Shown here in pieces: positions 1 to 7,341 of a stretch of DNA of 20,046 nucleotides. The notes beneath the pieces are model-generated. The model had not been told where the DNA came from. It saw only the letters and a program-made list of their open reading frames with translations, and searched no databases. The translations under genes were made by a program, and so were the position numbers. The stretch spans positions 1 to 20,046 of the forward strand of contig CAYFJO010000188.1 in assembly GCA_964343305.1 (NCBI GenBank), written 5' to 3'. The DNA is from CAYFJO01 sp964343305 (GTDB lineage Bacteria; Planctomycetota; Planctomycetia; Pirellulales; Pirellulaceae). Every line of letters starts with the position of its first letter. Within the stretch, counting starts at the first letter, position 1.

Positions 1-46
1 TTCAAGTTTTGAGGACCAAGACTTTTCCGCATCACTTGAGTTTTTG

Positions 47-90
47 AATTTGGAGCTTGTTTGGGATTTGTCTTTTGTGATTTGTAATTT
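47..90. repeat. AT-rich ATTTG-iterated intergenic repeat
   Basis: The pentamer ATTTG occurs at 48-52, 66-70 and 80-84, followed by a further ATTT, separated by T/G-rich spacers. It lies immediately downstream of the stop of the minus-strand hydrolase. The composition is unlike the flanking coding DNA. I recall similar degenerate runs in intergenic regions of planctomycetes and verrucomicrobia, but that is memory, not a search. Function unknown. Confidence 0.4.
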
Positions 91-91
91 C

Positions 92-2473
92 CTACGGCTC
101 GGGCCAGTTCAGATGTTTGTGCAGAAAATCAAACGTGCCTTGTCCGTTGATCGTGTGGGGTCCTTTGAAAAACTCAAGCTCGCATCGATCGGGCAATCCC
201 AAGCGTGCCGCGTAAAGATGCCTCACCTTGGCGAATTCATACGCGACGGCTTCGTCCGGCGCGACACCATCAAAGTGTCCTCGTTCGACCATGAATGGCC
301 GCGGAGCAATCAAGGCCGCCATCTCGGCATAGTTAAAAGTGCTGCCAAGATCGAATTCGAAGATCTCGTACTCGCCGGTAAACATGTAAGTGAACCAACT
401 GCGCGTGGATGCGTTCTTCCAGACCCATTCATTGAAATCGGCCGAGCAAATCGAAAGACAGTAGTCCGTCACCAGCGACGGGATTCGCATCGCACTCTTG
501 CCGCCGTACGACAATCCATAAAACGCGATGCGATCGGGATCGACGTTGGGCTGTGTTTTTAGCCAGTTGATGATCTGCTGGTGCTGCGGCACGATCACCG
601 AAAACAGCGTCTTCTTGAGCGGATAAGCCTTTCGCTGCAACGTGCGAAACTTGTCCTTACCAATGTACAGATTTTGTGGCGCGAACGTGATGAAGCCGCG
701 TTCGGCCAGCTTGGCGGCAAAGTCGTGATAGGCACGATGACCGCCGCTGATGACATCGGCCGGACGGCCTTCCAAGCCGTGCTGACAGACAACCACGGGG
801 CGTTTGTCTCCCGGCTTCAGATCTTTCGGCAGCAGCAACACGCCGTACGCGATTACGTCGGGAAACACATCCAACACAACTTCGTAGCCCGTCCACTTTG
901 CTTCGTCGTATGCCTTGCGAGTGCGCGGATGAAACGGCATCAACTTGTGGTCGAAATGACCAACCACTTCGTGCCGAAAGTTGTCACGGAATCGTACGCT
1001 GGATTCTTCATATTTCTCAATGGAACTCGTGTCGACGACGTTTGCGCCGTCCTGGCGATCGTGGCGCGTCAAGCCGATGTTCATGAAGTCGCGGCGGACG
1101 TAACTCGCTTCGGTCAATAGCCATTGATTGTGCTGATCGATCTCACGAATCTGGCGTTGTAAGCGAGTCTTTGGATCAAAGCTCGGGCGCAAGTTGGTCG
1201 GCGCGTCGCCTAGTGGGTTCGGTGGGATCGGATCGCCTCTTTGTAGATCAGTGCCATTTGTCAACCAAAGAAAAGTCATCGTCATCTCTTCGTTACAGAA
1301 ATCATCGCGAATCGTTGTATCGATAACAAATTGACTGTCCGCGCGGCGATCGCCGACCTTTAGTTCGCGCACCAAATCGGCCAGGCGTTTGGCCTCGCCC
1401 TTGATGGATTCCTCTGAATGCCATTTCAACTCCGCCGGTGCTCCACCTTCGCTGGGCAACTTCAATTCCGGCCCCTTGGCACTGTCGATTACCAGCGCCC
1501 GCGACGCGATCATCGAGGCAACTTCGGCGTCGCCAAACTGTTCTAGCAACCCAAAGACGCTGCGATCGATCGGCTGATTCCAAATCCCTTCGCGCGGTCC
1601 GAAATAGCCGCTGACACAAGTCGCATCGATCCTCGTATCGAGCGCCCCCGCGTACATCGCCAACATCCCGCCTTCGCCGTAGCCGATGACACCGATGCTT
1701 GGATTCCTGCGGCCCGCCTCTTTCGAGAACCAGTCGACGACCGCCAGAACCTTTTGCAACTCGTAGCCGATCAAATGCCTTCCCAGTTCAAAGGACGCTC
1801 GATAGGAGAACTCGCGGTTAGTCAAATTAGGTCCGCCCGATCGGTCGGGTGCGTGCCGTCGCTGCATGTCGCGGCTGATCAATGCTGGAACGACAACGCG
1901 GCAACCGTTCCCAACTAGCCACCGAGCAAACTGCGACTCGGCCGCAACCCCGTCCGTCAAACCAACGATTTGTTCCGGAGTTTGATCTGCATCGGGAATG
2001 GCGATCACGTCGGCGGCGATTGCCTTCCTGTTGTCGGGAACCAGTAACAACCCTTCGCCGTGAATGTTGCGAATCACGGGCCAGCGGACGGCGTAGATTC
2101 TGTAACCGTCGCCGCGTCCCACCAGCGCCGGCTGCGAAGTTGTCGAAATGAGTTCCAATCCATCAAACGCCACGCGCTCGTCACGCACACCAAGAATGTG
2201 AGCCAGCCGCTTCCGATTCGGCTCGATCGATTTGTTGTAGTTCTCCGGCGAGGAATAATCGCGCTGCCAATGTTTCGCTCGCGACTCGACCGAATTGTCG
2301 ATCTCGCGCAACAAAAACTTGTCGACACCCGCGACAAGCTGCATCGCGATGTCGCCTTCGATCTCTAATGACTTTGTATTGGCAAGTGGTTCATTTTGCT
2401 CGCCCACTCCCACACGGATAATTGTCAAGACAGTGAAACAAATCGTGATCCAGAAGGGATGTCGTGTTAGCAT
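92..2473 (-). CDS. Exported protein with two alpha/beta-hydrolase domains; N-terminal domain lacks its nucleophile
   Basis: A 793-residue protein with an N-terminal hydrophobic signal (about residues 7-24). Two alpha/beta-hydrolase-like halves follow. In the C-terminal half the nucleophile elbow is GLSYGG (Ser655), with a likely acid at Asp735 (GHFDG) and His773 (GPHTING), giving a complete triad like that of acetyl-xylan esterase or dienelactone hydrolase relatives. In the N-terminal half the equivalent elbow reads GYGEGG (264-269), with Gly266 where Ser is expected, so that half is probably non-catalytic. The ATG at 2473 has a good ribosome site (AAGGTGG, about 8 bases upstream). The gene is divergent from the FG-GAP gene. 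The natural substrate is unknown; an ester or peptide bond in envelope or polysaccharide material is an inference from family and export. The hydrolase fold is secure, the specificity is not. Confidence 0.85.
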   Translation of the reverse strand: MLTRHPFWITICFTVLTIIRVGVGEQNEPLANTKSLEIEGDIAMQLVAGVDKFLLREIDNSVESRAKHWQRDYSSPENYNKSIEPNRKRLAHILGVRDERVAFDGLELISTTSQPALVGRGDGYRIYAVRWPVIRNIHGEGLLLVPDNRKAIAADVIAIPDADQTPEQIVGLTDGVAAESQFARWLVGNGCRVVVPALISRDMQRRHAPDRSGGPNLTNREFSYRASFELGRHLIGYELQKVLAVVDWFSKEAGRRNPSIGVIGYGEGGMLAMYAGALDTRIDATCVSGYFGPREGIWNQPIDRSVFGLLEQFGDAEVASMIASRALVIDSAKGPELKLPSEGGAPAELKWHSEESIKGEAKRLADLVRELKVGDRRADSQFVIDTTIRDDFCNEEMTMTFLWLTNGTDLQRGDPIPPNPLGDAPTNLRPSFDPKTRLQRQIREIDQHNQWLLTEASYVRRDFMNIGLTRHDRQDGANVVDTSSIEKYEESSVRFRDNFRHEVVGHFDHKLMPFHPRTRKAYDEAKWTGYEVVLDVFPDVIAYGVLLLPKDLKPGDKRPVVVCQHGLEGRPADVISGGHRAYHDFAAKLAERGFITFAPQNLYIGKDKFRTLQRKAYPLKKTLFSVIVPQHQQIINWLKTQPNVDPDRIAFYGLSYGGKSAMRIPSLVTDYCLSICSADFNEWVWKNASTRSWFTYMFTGEYEIFEFDLGSTFNYAEMAALIAPRPFMVERGHFDGVAPDEAVAYEFAKVRHLYAARLGLPDRCELEFFKGPHTINGQGTFDFLHKHLNWPEP

Positions 2474-2510
2474 GTTGTTTCCACCTTAAATGAAATGGCT
2501 GATTTCCTAT

Positions 2511-2540
2511 TTGAATGAACTACCGTGCAAGCAGTATAAC
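2511..2540 (+). promoter_or_regulatory. Putative sigma-70-type promoter for the FG-GAP gene
   Basis: TTGAAT (2511-2516) and TATAAC (2535-2540) are separated by 18 bases in the divergent intergenic region. Transcription would begin near 2547, which favours translation from the ATG codons at 2594 or 2603 rather than the upstream TTG at 2543. Motif match only. Confidence 0.4.
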
Positions 2541-2593
2541 AGTTGCTGTTGCGAATGATATCATCAAGCTTCCCCACATTCCTTGACTTGTTG

Positions 2594-3796
2594 ATGGAAC
2601 CAATGAAAGCAAACCTCATCGTCTCGATCACCGCGCTGATGCTCTGGCCACAACTCGCCGCGGCCCAGCCGTGGCAACGGCACACGATTGACAATTCGTC
2701 ACGCGGAGCGGACGGAGTTCGCCTGGCAGACGTCAATGGCGATGATCTTCAAGACATTGTCACTGGCTGGGAAGAAGGCGGCGTGATTCGTGTGTACATC
2801 AACCCAGGTCGAAAGCTCGCCAAGCAAACGTGGCCGGCAGTCACGGTCGGCAAAGTCAAATCTCCCGAAGACGCCGTCTTCGCTGATTTGGACGGGGACG
2901 GCGCGACGGATGTTGTGAGCAGTTGCGAGGGGCGCACGCGCACGATGTTCATCCACTGGGCTCCCAGCGATCGAAAAAAATACATGGATGCTTCGAGTTG
3001 GCAAACGGCGTCGATTCCGTGTACCGAACAAAAACAAATGTGGATGTTCGCCTTGCCGATGCAAGTGGACGGGCGGCATGGTTTGGATCTGATCGTCAGT
3101 TCCAAGGGCGGCGGCGCGACGATCGGTTGGCTGCAAGCACCGGAAGACCCGCGCGATGTCGCGGCCTGGAAGTTTCACACTTTGTACAACGCCGGATGGA
3201 TCATGTCGCTGCAAGCACATGACATGGATGGCGATGGCGATCAAGATGTTTTGGCGTCTGATCGCAAGGGAAAGAATCGCGGCATTCTTTGGCTTGAAAA
3301 TCCCGGCGCGAAACAAACGCAGAGCGGCGTTGCGTGGAAAATCCATCGAGCGGGTGCTTCCGACCGAGAAGTCATGTTTTTGACCGTCACGGATCTGGAC
3401 CAGAACGGTCAAGGTGATGTTTTGTGTACAGTCCGAGGAAATGGCATCAGCTTGTTGAAGCGCGATCGGGAAACGAATCCCGAATGGAGGCATCAAGAGA
3501 TTGCGATGCCGCCCAACTGTGGTACTGGCAAGGGCGTCGCCGTCGACGACATCGACTTGGACGGCAATTTAGACATCGTCTTTTCGTGCGAAAATGCGTC
3601 GGGCGGCAAGTCGGGAATGCGTTGGCTGTCAAACGAGGGAGGCCAATGGCAAGACCACGAGATTAGCGGCCCGAAGGGTGTCAAGTTTGATCGCATCGAG
3701 TTGCTTGACCTGGACGGCGATGGAGATCAGGACGTGATCTGTTGCGAAGAGCGAGATAACTTGGGCGTCATTTGGTACGAAAATCCGACAAAGTAA
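2594..3796 (+). CDS. Exported FG-GAP/VCBS repeat protein
   Basis: An exported repeat protein, probably a seven-bladed-type beta-propeller. A signal peptide starts at either ATG 2594 or ATG 2603 (MKANLIVSITALM..., cleavage likely after LAAA). I used 2594; the upstream TTG at 2543 would put a needless extension before the signal. Six calcium-loop motifs of the DxDxDGxxD type are visible: DVNGDDLQD, DLDGDGATD, DMDGDGDQD, DLDQNGQGD, DIDLDGNLD and DLDGDGDQD. The phrases WLENPG and WYENP near the blades are usual for planctomycete members. Such proteins are exported or surface-associated and often thought to bind ligands or carbohydrate; no catalytic motif is seen. The stop codon directly abuts the DUF1501 remnant. 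Confidence 0.88.
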   Translation: MEPMKANLIVSITALMLWPQLAAAQPWQRHTIDNSSRGADGVRLADVNGDDLQDIVTGWEEGGVIRVYINPGRKLAKQTWPAVTVGKVKSPEDAVFADLDGDGATDVVSSCEGRTRTMFIHWAPSDRKKYMDASSWQTASIPCTEQKQMWMFALPMQVDGRHGLDLIVSSKGGGATIGWLQAPEDPRDVAAWKFHTLYNAGWIMSLQAHDMDGDGDQDVLASDRKGKNRGILWLENPGAKQTQSGVAWKIHRAGASDREVMFLTVTDLDQNGQGDVLCTVRGNGISLLKRDRETNPEWRHQEIAMPPNCGTGKGVAVDDIDLDGNLDIVFSCENASGGKSGMRWLSNEGGQWQDHEISGPKGVKFDRIELLDLDGDGDQDVICCEERDNLGVIWYENPTK

Positions 3797-3980
3797 ATCA
3801 CGCAGTGCGAACATTTGAAGCGGATGGCTCCGCTGCTGGACCGGACCGTGTTGCTGCGTTCGGTGAACCATGTGATCGCCGAGCACGTTCAGCAACGTCT
3901 TGTTGGGCAGCGGTTTGAAGTTGGGGCAAGCTGTCGGTGTGTCGGACGAGCTTGGCAACGAAGTTGTGGAGCGGATGGTT
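3797..3980 (+). pseudogene. Decayed DUF1501-family remnant (internal deletion plus frame change)
   Basis: No intact gene lies here, but two plus-strand frames carry family-like sequence. Frame A (3797-3889) reads CEHLKRMAPLLDRTVLLRSV, then NH, like the N-terminal part of DUF1501 proteins (EHLPRMA..MD..xxVRSxxH). Frame B (3888-3980) reads GSGLKLGQAVGVSDELG, then NEVVERMV, like their C-terminal part (GGGxxxGQVVGxTDxxGxxxxxRPV). The two blocks lie hundreds of residues apart in an intact protein, so a large internal deletion with a frame shift is inferred. There is no start codon or ribosome site. DUF1501 proteins are exported, sulfatase-like proteins usually paired with DUF1549/DUF1553 genes in planctomycetes. 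Identification is from memory of the family pattern. Confidence 0.6.
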
Positions 3981-3987
3981 GAGTTTT

Positions 3988-4056
3988 GCGCATTCGGATT
4001 TCGTATTTTGAATTTGTTTCGGAGTTCGATATTCGGATTTCTGAATTGAAATGCGC
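3988..4056. repeat. 69-bp element with terminal inverted repeats and internal direct repeat
   Basis: The ends are GCGCATT (3988-3994) and AATGCGC (4050-4056), a perfect 7-bp inverted repeat. Inside, ATTCGGATTTC occurs twice (3992-4002 and 4031-4041). The interior is AT-rich and unlike neighbouring coding DNA. It follows the DUF1501 remnant directly and resembles degenerate TTCGGA/ATTTCG intergenic elements I recall from planctomycetes. It codes for nothing recognisable. Confidence 0.5.
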
Positions 4057-4182
4057 GCAGGAAAACAAGAAATCCACGAATAGTTGAACGAGGAAAGTTC
4101 GCAAGTCTCTTCTCGTAAACCCTTTTCACCGACATTCTGGTGGGTTACCGTGGTGCATTCGTATTCTGCACACAGCCTTAAA
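4057..4182. other. Gene-free spacer, nothing recognised
   Basis: This stretch between the 69-bp element and the palindrome before the transporter gene shows no convincing ORF, RNA gene or promoter. It brings the gene-free interval 3797-4271 to about 475 bases. Confidence 0.4.
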
Positions 4183-4258
4183 GTGTGCCACTGGCTCTGC
4201 CAGTGGAGTCCCCAGGATGTGGATTAGCTTAGCTACACTGGCAAAATCAGTGGCACAC
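4183..4258. repeat. Nested palindromic intergenic element
   Basis: An outer perfect 11-bp inverted repeat pairs GTGTGCCACTG (4183-4193) with CAGTGGCACAC (4248-4258). Inside the left arm is a perfect 8-bp hairpin, CCACTGGC/GCCAGTGG (4188-4195 with 4199-4206, 3-base loop). A weaker CACTG/CAGTG hairpin (4236-4240 with 4248-4252) lies in the right arm. The CCACTGGC..GCCAGTGG core is one I recall from intergenic DNA of several planctomycetes, suggesting a dispersed REP- or MITE-like repeat. It ends 13 bases before the transporter start, so it could also affect that mRNA leader. Confidence 0.55.
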
Positions 4259-4271
4259 GAATCGACGCATT

Positions 4272-6323
4272 ATGGCCCGCAAGAAGAAATCTCGACGCAA
4301 TAAACAAAAGCAAACCATGCCCCAAACGGCTCCCAGCGCGCCGGCGCCAAAACCATCTGGGCCGGCCAGCGACTCGGCGGACATGAAGTTGATCGAGACG
4401 CCGCCGACAACAATTGGCGGCATTCTGATGCGGCTTGGACCGGGTTTGATTGTGGCCGGTTCGATCGTCGGATCGGGAGAACTGATCGCTACGACGGCGA
4501 CCGGTGCTCAAGCCGGGTTTACGTTGTTATGGCTCATCTTGATTGGCTGTGTGATTAAGGTTTTTGTCCAGGTTGAATTGGGACGGTTTTCGCTCGTGAC
4601 CGGCCAGACGACGATGACGGGACTCAACTCCGTTCCGGGCCCAGTGATCAGTTTGTCGTTATCCGGTGATCCGAAGAAAAAGCCTTTGCGCGGCAATTGG
4701 ATCGTGTGGTATTGGTTTCTGATGTTCATGGCCAGCATCGCGCAGCTCGGCGGCATCGTAGGTGCTGTCGGCCAGGCGTTGGCGATTAGCGCGCCGATTA
4801 CCGAAGGCGGACGGAATTACAATGCGTATGCTGAAGCCGAAACGCAATTGATCGTCGTGCAATCGGAGTGGGGACTATGGCGCGACGCGACAACAAACCG
4901 TGATTACGACGGCGAGCAAGATCCTGCGAAAGAAATGATCCGGGCGCTGGCCACGACATACGACTACGAAAGACGCGCGAACGCAGCCTTCAAGCCGCTC
5001 AAGAAAGCCGAACGCGACGCGGCCGACGACGCGGAAAAGAGAGCGCAATTTGTCGCGGAACTGGCGGCCATTGAATCCGCCGCCAAGTTTCTCGTGAAAG
5101 AGCCAACCGAAGACATGCAGCGCCTGGTCGCGTACGCAAGTCTTTACATCTTCTATGATGCCAAGCTGGAAACGGCACGGCAGTCGTTTGAGAAGGATGA
5201 GAAGGATGAGTTTGCGGCAAAGTCCGCGGCAGAACTGCGTGATCGCTGTGATTATCTACGCGGGCTGATCGATGGGCTGGAAGTCAAAACCAATTCGTCC
5301 GTATTGGCGGAATTGACCGCCGCTCGGAAGTCATCGCGCCCACCCGACCCGATCGATGACAAATTGTGGGCCACGCTTGTGACGGCGATCACGGTCGTCG
5401 TGCTCGTCATGGGACGCTATGGCTTGATCCAGTCCTTTTCGACCGCGATGGTCGGTTTGTTCACTTTGATCACCGTTGTGAACTTGTTCATGTTGCAAAC
5501 GCATCCGACTTGGCAAGTCGACTTTTCTGATATTATCGACGGAATGCGATTTCGTTTGCCGGAGGGCAATACATGGAGTTCGTTGGCGACCGCATTGGCG
5601 ACGTTTGGCATCATTGGCGTGGGGGCCAGCGAATTGGTGACGTATCCGTACTGGTGTATTGAAAAAGGGTATGCGCGATTTACGGGGCCGCGAAACTCTT
5701 CACCGGAATGGGCCGAGCGGGCACGTGGCTGGATGCGTGTAATGCGATGGGACGCCTGGTGTTCGATGGTGGTTTACACTTTCGCCACGGTCGCGTTCTA
5801 TTTGTTGGGCGCGGCGATTCTGGGCCGCACGAGCTTGGATCCGAAGGGTCCGGAGATGATTCGCTATCTCTCGGTCATGTACGAGCCGGTGTTTGGCGGC
5901 ATTGCCCAGGGCATGTTTCTGTTTGGTTCATTCGCCGTTTTGTACTCGACGTTTTTCGTTGCCAACGCCAGTTTGGCTCGAGTGTTCTCCGATGTGCTGC
6001 GCGTGTTGAATCTGGCTCGAGACGGTGACGAAGGACATCGTGCGCGGGTGCGAATTCTGAGCGGAATACTGCCAATCACATGCTGTTCGTTTTATTGGAT
6101 GGGCTTCGAGCCGCAAGGTTTAGTTCTGTTCAGCGGCTTTATGCAGGCGACGATGTTGCCGATGGTGGCCGGAGCGGCGTTGTATTTTCGGTATTATCGA
6201 TGCGACAAGCGGATCGAACCGGGACGAGTTTGGGACGTTTTGCTCTGGATCTCGATGGCCGGGATGCTGTTGGCCGGCGGATATGCGGCCTGGATGAAGA
6301 TTGGCAAATTGATTGCCCCATAG
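4272..6323 (+). CDS. Nramp-like (APC fold) membrane transporter with non-canonical metal-site motifs and a soluble insertion
   Basis: A 683-residue membrane protein. A basic, Pro-rich N-tail (1-48) precedes TM1 (about 52-75), TM2-3 and a QVELGRFSLVTGQTT segment typical of Nramp relatives. Another membrane pair lies around 143-173. A charged helical region at about 175-355 interrupts the membrane core; the remaining TMs run from about 365 to 678. In classical Nramp the substrate site is DPGN in TM1 and MPHN in TM6. Here the equivalents read GSGE (67-70) and GASE (451-454), so the canonical Mn/Fe site is absent. The transported species is therefore unknown; a cation is the family-based guess. 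The ATG at 4272 has no obvious ribosome site, but upstream sequence is the palindromic repeat and offers no better start. The family is confident, the substrate is not. Confidence 0.8.
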   Translation: MARKKKSRRNKQKQTMPQTAPSAPAPKPSGPASDSADMKLIETPPTTIGGILMRLGPGLIVAGSIVGSGELIATTATGAQAGFTLLWLILIGCVIKVFVQVELGRFSLVTGQTTMTGLNSVPGPVISLSLSGDPKKKPLRGNWIVWYWFLMFMASIAQLGGIVGAVGQALAISAPITEGGRNYNAYAEAETQLIVVQSEWGLWRDATTNRDYDGEQDPAKEMIRALATTYDYERRANAAFKPLKKAERDAADDAEKRAQFVAELAAIESAAKFLVKEPTEDMQRLVAYASLYIFYDAKLETARQSFEKDEKDEFAAKSAAELRDRCDYLRGLIDGLEVKTNSSVLAELTAARKSSRPPDPIDDKLWATLVTAITVVVLVMGRYGLIQSFSTAMVGLFTLITVVNLFMLQTHPTWQVDFSDIIDGMRFRLPEGNTWSSLATALATFGIIGVGASELVTYPYWCIEKGYARFTGPRNSSPEWAERARGWMRVMRWDAWCSMVVYTFATVAFYLLGAAILGRTSLDPKGPEMIRYLSVMYEPVFGGIAQGMFLFGSFAVLYSTFFVANASLARVFSDVLRVLNLARDGDEGHRARVRILSGILPITCCSFYWMGFEPQGLVLFSGFMQATMLPMVAGAALYFRYYRCDKRIEPGRVWDVLLWISMAGMLLAGGYAAWMKIGKLIAP

Positions 6324-6360
6324 TGTGCGGCCATATTCTACGGCAGTCGAGAATGATGGC

Positions 6361-6415
6361 GAGGCTAACCTCCGAAGTCAGCTTGCTCGTGCTATTTGGC
6401 AAGCTACGCTTTTGA
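6361..6415 (+). terminator. Possible terminator/palindromic spacer after the transporter
   Basis: Stem AGCTTGC (6380-6386) pairs with GCAAGCT (6399-6405) over a 12-base loop, followed by a short T-run (CTTTT from 6409). A smaller GAGG/CCTC hairpin (6361-6364 with 6369-6372) precedes it. The long loop and short T-run make this a weak intrinsic terminator; it may instead be another dispersed palindrome. Confidence 0.35.
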
Positions 6416-6456
6416 TAGAGTCAACTGAATCGGGGCAGTAATCGTGGTAATGCCCA

Positions 6457-7299
6457 ATGTTGGATACGATCATCTCAAATACTGATCAGCGCGGGGAACC
6501 GAGGTTTCGTGTCACCGATCGCTATAACGATCAGGCAAAATCTGCGCATAGTGCCGATTCTGATGCGGTCAACACCAACTGCCCGCTGCTGAAAATCGAA
6601 GTTTTCCGGCGAGTCGAAGGCGAACTCTATCTCGGTTCCGGGCGATTGATCGACATCTCGCGGAATGGCGCCAGGTTGACGTTGTCGACAGAAATGCCAG
6701 TTGGGCATTCGATTGGCATTCGCATGCAGATCGAAGAAGTGGATTTGGAATACATTACGGCGGGCGTCGTTTGTTGGAACGCCTGCATTGGTCCCGACGC
6801 TTGGATGGTGGGCGTGACGCTGGCCGCTGAATTTCCTGACGATATCTTCCTTACATTTGTCACTCTCGACCTGATCGAACGTCGACAAGGGGACCGTAGT
6901 GATGTCACGATCCGGGCTCGCCTCGCGGATGATGGGGAAGACGCGGAACCTCTGAACGTGCAAATGTTGAACTACTCAGGGGAGGGCTGCTGTATTCTGG
7001 TGCCTCACACACTGGAAGTTGGCTCTCCTCTCGGTCTCGAAGTCGTGGCGGACGGAAAGACTTCGATGGTCAAAACCGAAGTTCAGTGGTGCAACGAATG
7101 CGTGATTGGCCATGTGGTCGGATGTCAATTCCTGGAGGCCGGCGCTGGCGAGTTGGTGAAAGTCGCGCTGATGTCGGAGAAATCGCAACCGGCGAAGGGC
7201 AGGCACGACGAGCCGCCCGAGTTAAAAGGAATCATCTCTCCCTGGATGTGGGTTGGCATCGCGGCACTGATCAGCGGTGTTGTCTTTGTGCTTTGGTAG
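6457..7299 (+). CDS. Tandem PilZ-domain protein with C-terminal membrane anchor
   Basis: A 280-residue protein with two PilZ-like halves. Half one has the arginine motif R12xxxR16 and DISRNG (66-71), fitting the c-di-GMP-binding pattern RxxxR..DxSxxG, though about 50 residues separate the two parts. Half two has R143xxxR147 (RQGDR) and NYSGEG (172-177), the same pattern with Asp changed to Asn. A single hydrophobic helix at 261-280 ends the protein, so it is probably tail-anchored with both domains in the cytosol. The likely role is sensing cyclic di-GMP at the inner membrane, controlling an unidentified partner. No cyclase, phosphodiesterase or motility gene is nearby. The start at 6457 has a poor ribosome site, but the next in-frame ATG would remove half of domain one. 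Confidence 0.8.
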   Translation: MLDTIISNTDQRGEPRFRVTDRYNDQAKSAHSADSDAVNTNCPLLKIEVFRRVEGELYLGSGRLIDISRNGARLTLSTEMPVGHSIGIRMQIEEVDLEYITAGVVCWNACIGPDAWMVGVTLAAEFPDDIFLTFVTLDLIERRQGDRSDVTIRARLADDGEDAEPLNVQMLNYSGEGCCILVPHTLEVGSPLGLEVVADGKTSMVKTEVQWCNECVIGHVVGCQFLEAGAGELVKVALMSEKSQPAKGRHDEPPELKGIISPWMWVGIAALISGVVFVLW

Positions 7300-7314
7300 A
7301 AGCGCGAGCGGTCA

Positions 7315-7341
7315 GTAGGACAGGTTGGCAATCCGTCCTAC
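7315..7341. terminator. Palindrome between convergent genes, possible bidirectional terminator
   Basis: GTAGGAC (7315-7321) pairs with GTCCTAC (7335-7341). The stem extends inward (AGGTTG with CAATCC) to about 13 bp with two imperfect pairs. It lies between two convergent genes and overlaps the stop codon of the minus-strand gene. There is no clear T-run on either strand. GTAGGACAGGTTG-type palindromes recur between planctomycete genes in my memory, so it may be a dispersed repeat rather than a terminator. Confidence 0.4.

Noticed and set aside
2699..3496. Long minus-strand open frame (265 codons) opposite the FG-GAP gene
   Set aside because: It lies antisense to a clear repeat protein with signal peptide, has no recognisable domain, and is explained by codon bias of the sense gene.
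3629..4135. Minus-strand open frame of 168 codons running from the FG-GAP 3' end through the intergenic repeats
   Set aside because: Its product is repeat-derived low-complexity sequence plus antisense of the DUF1501 remnant, with no ribosome site.
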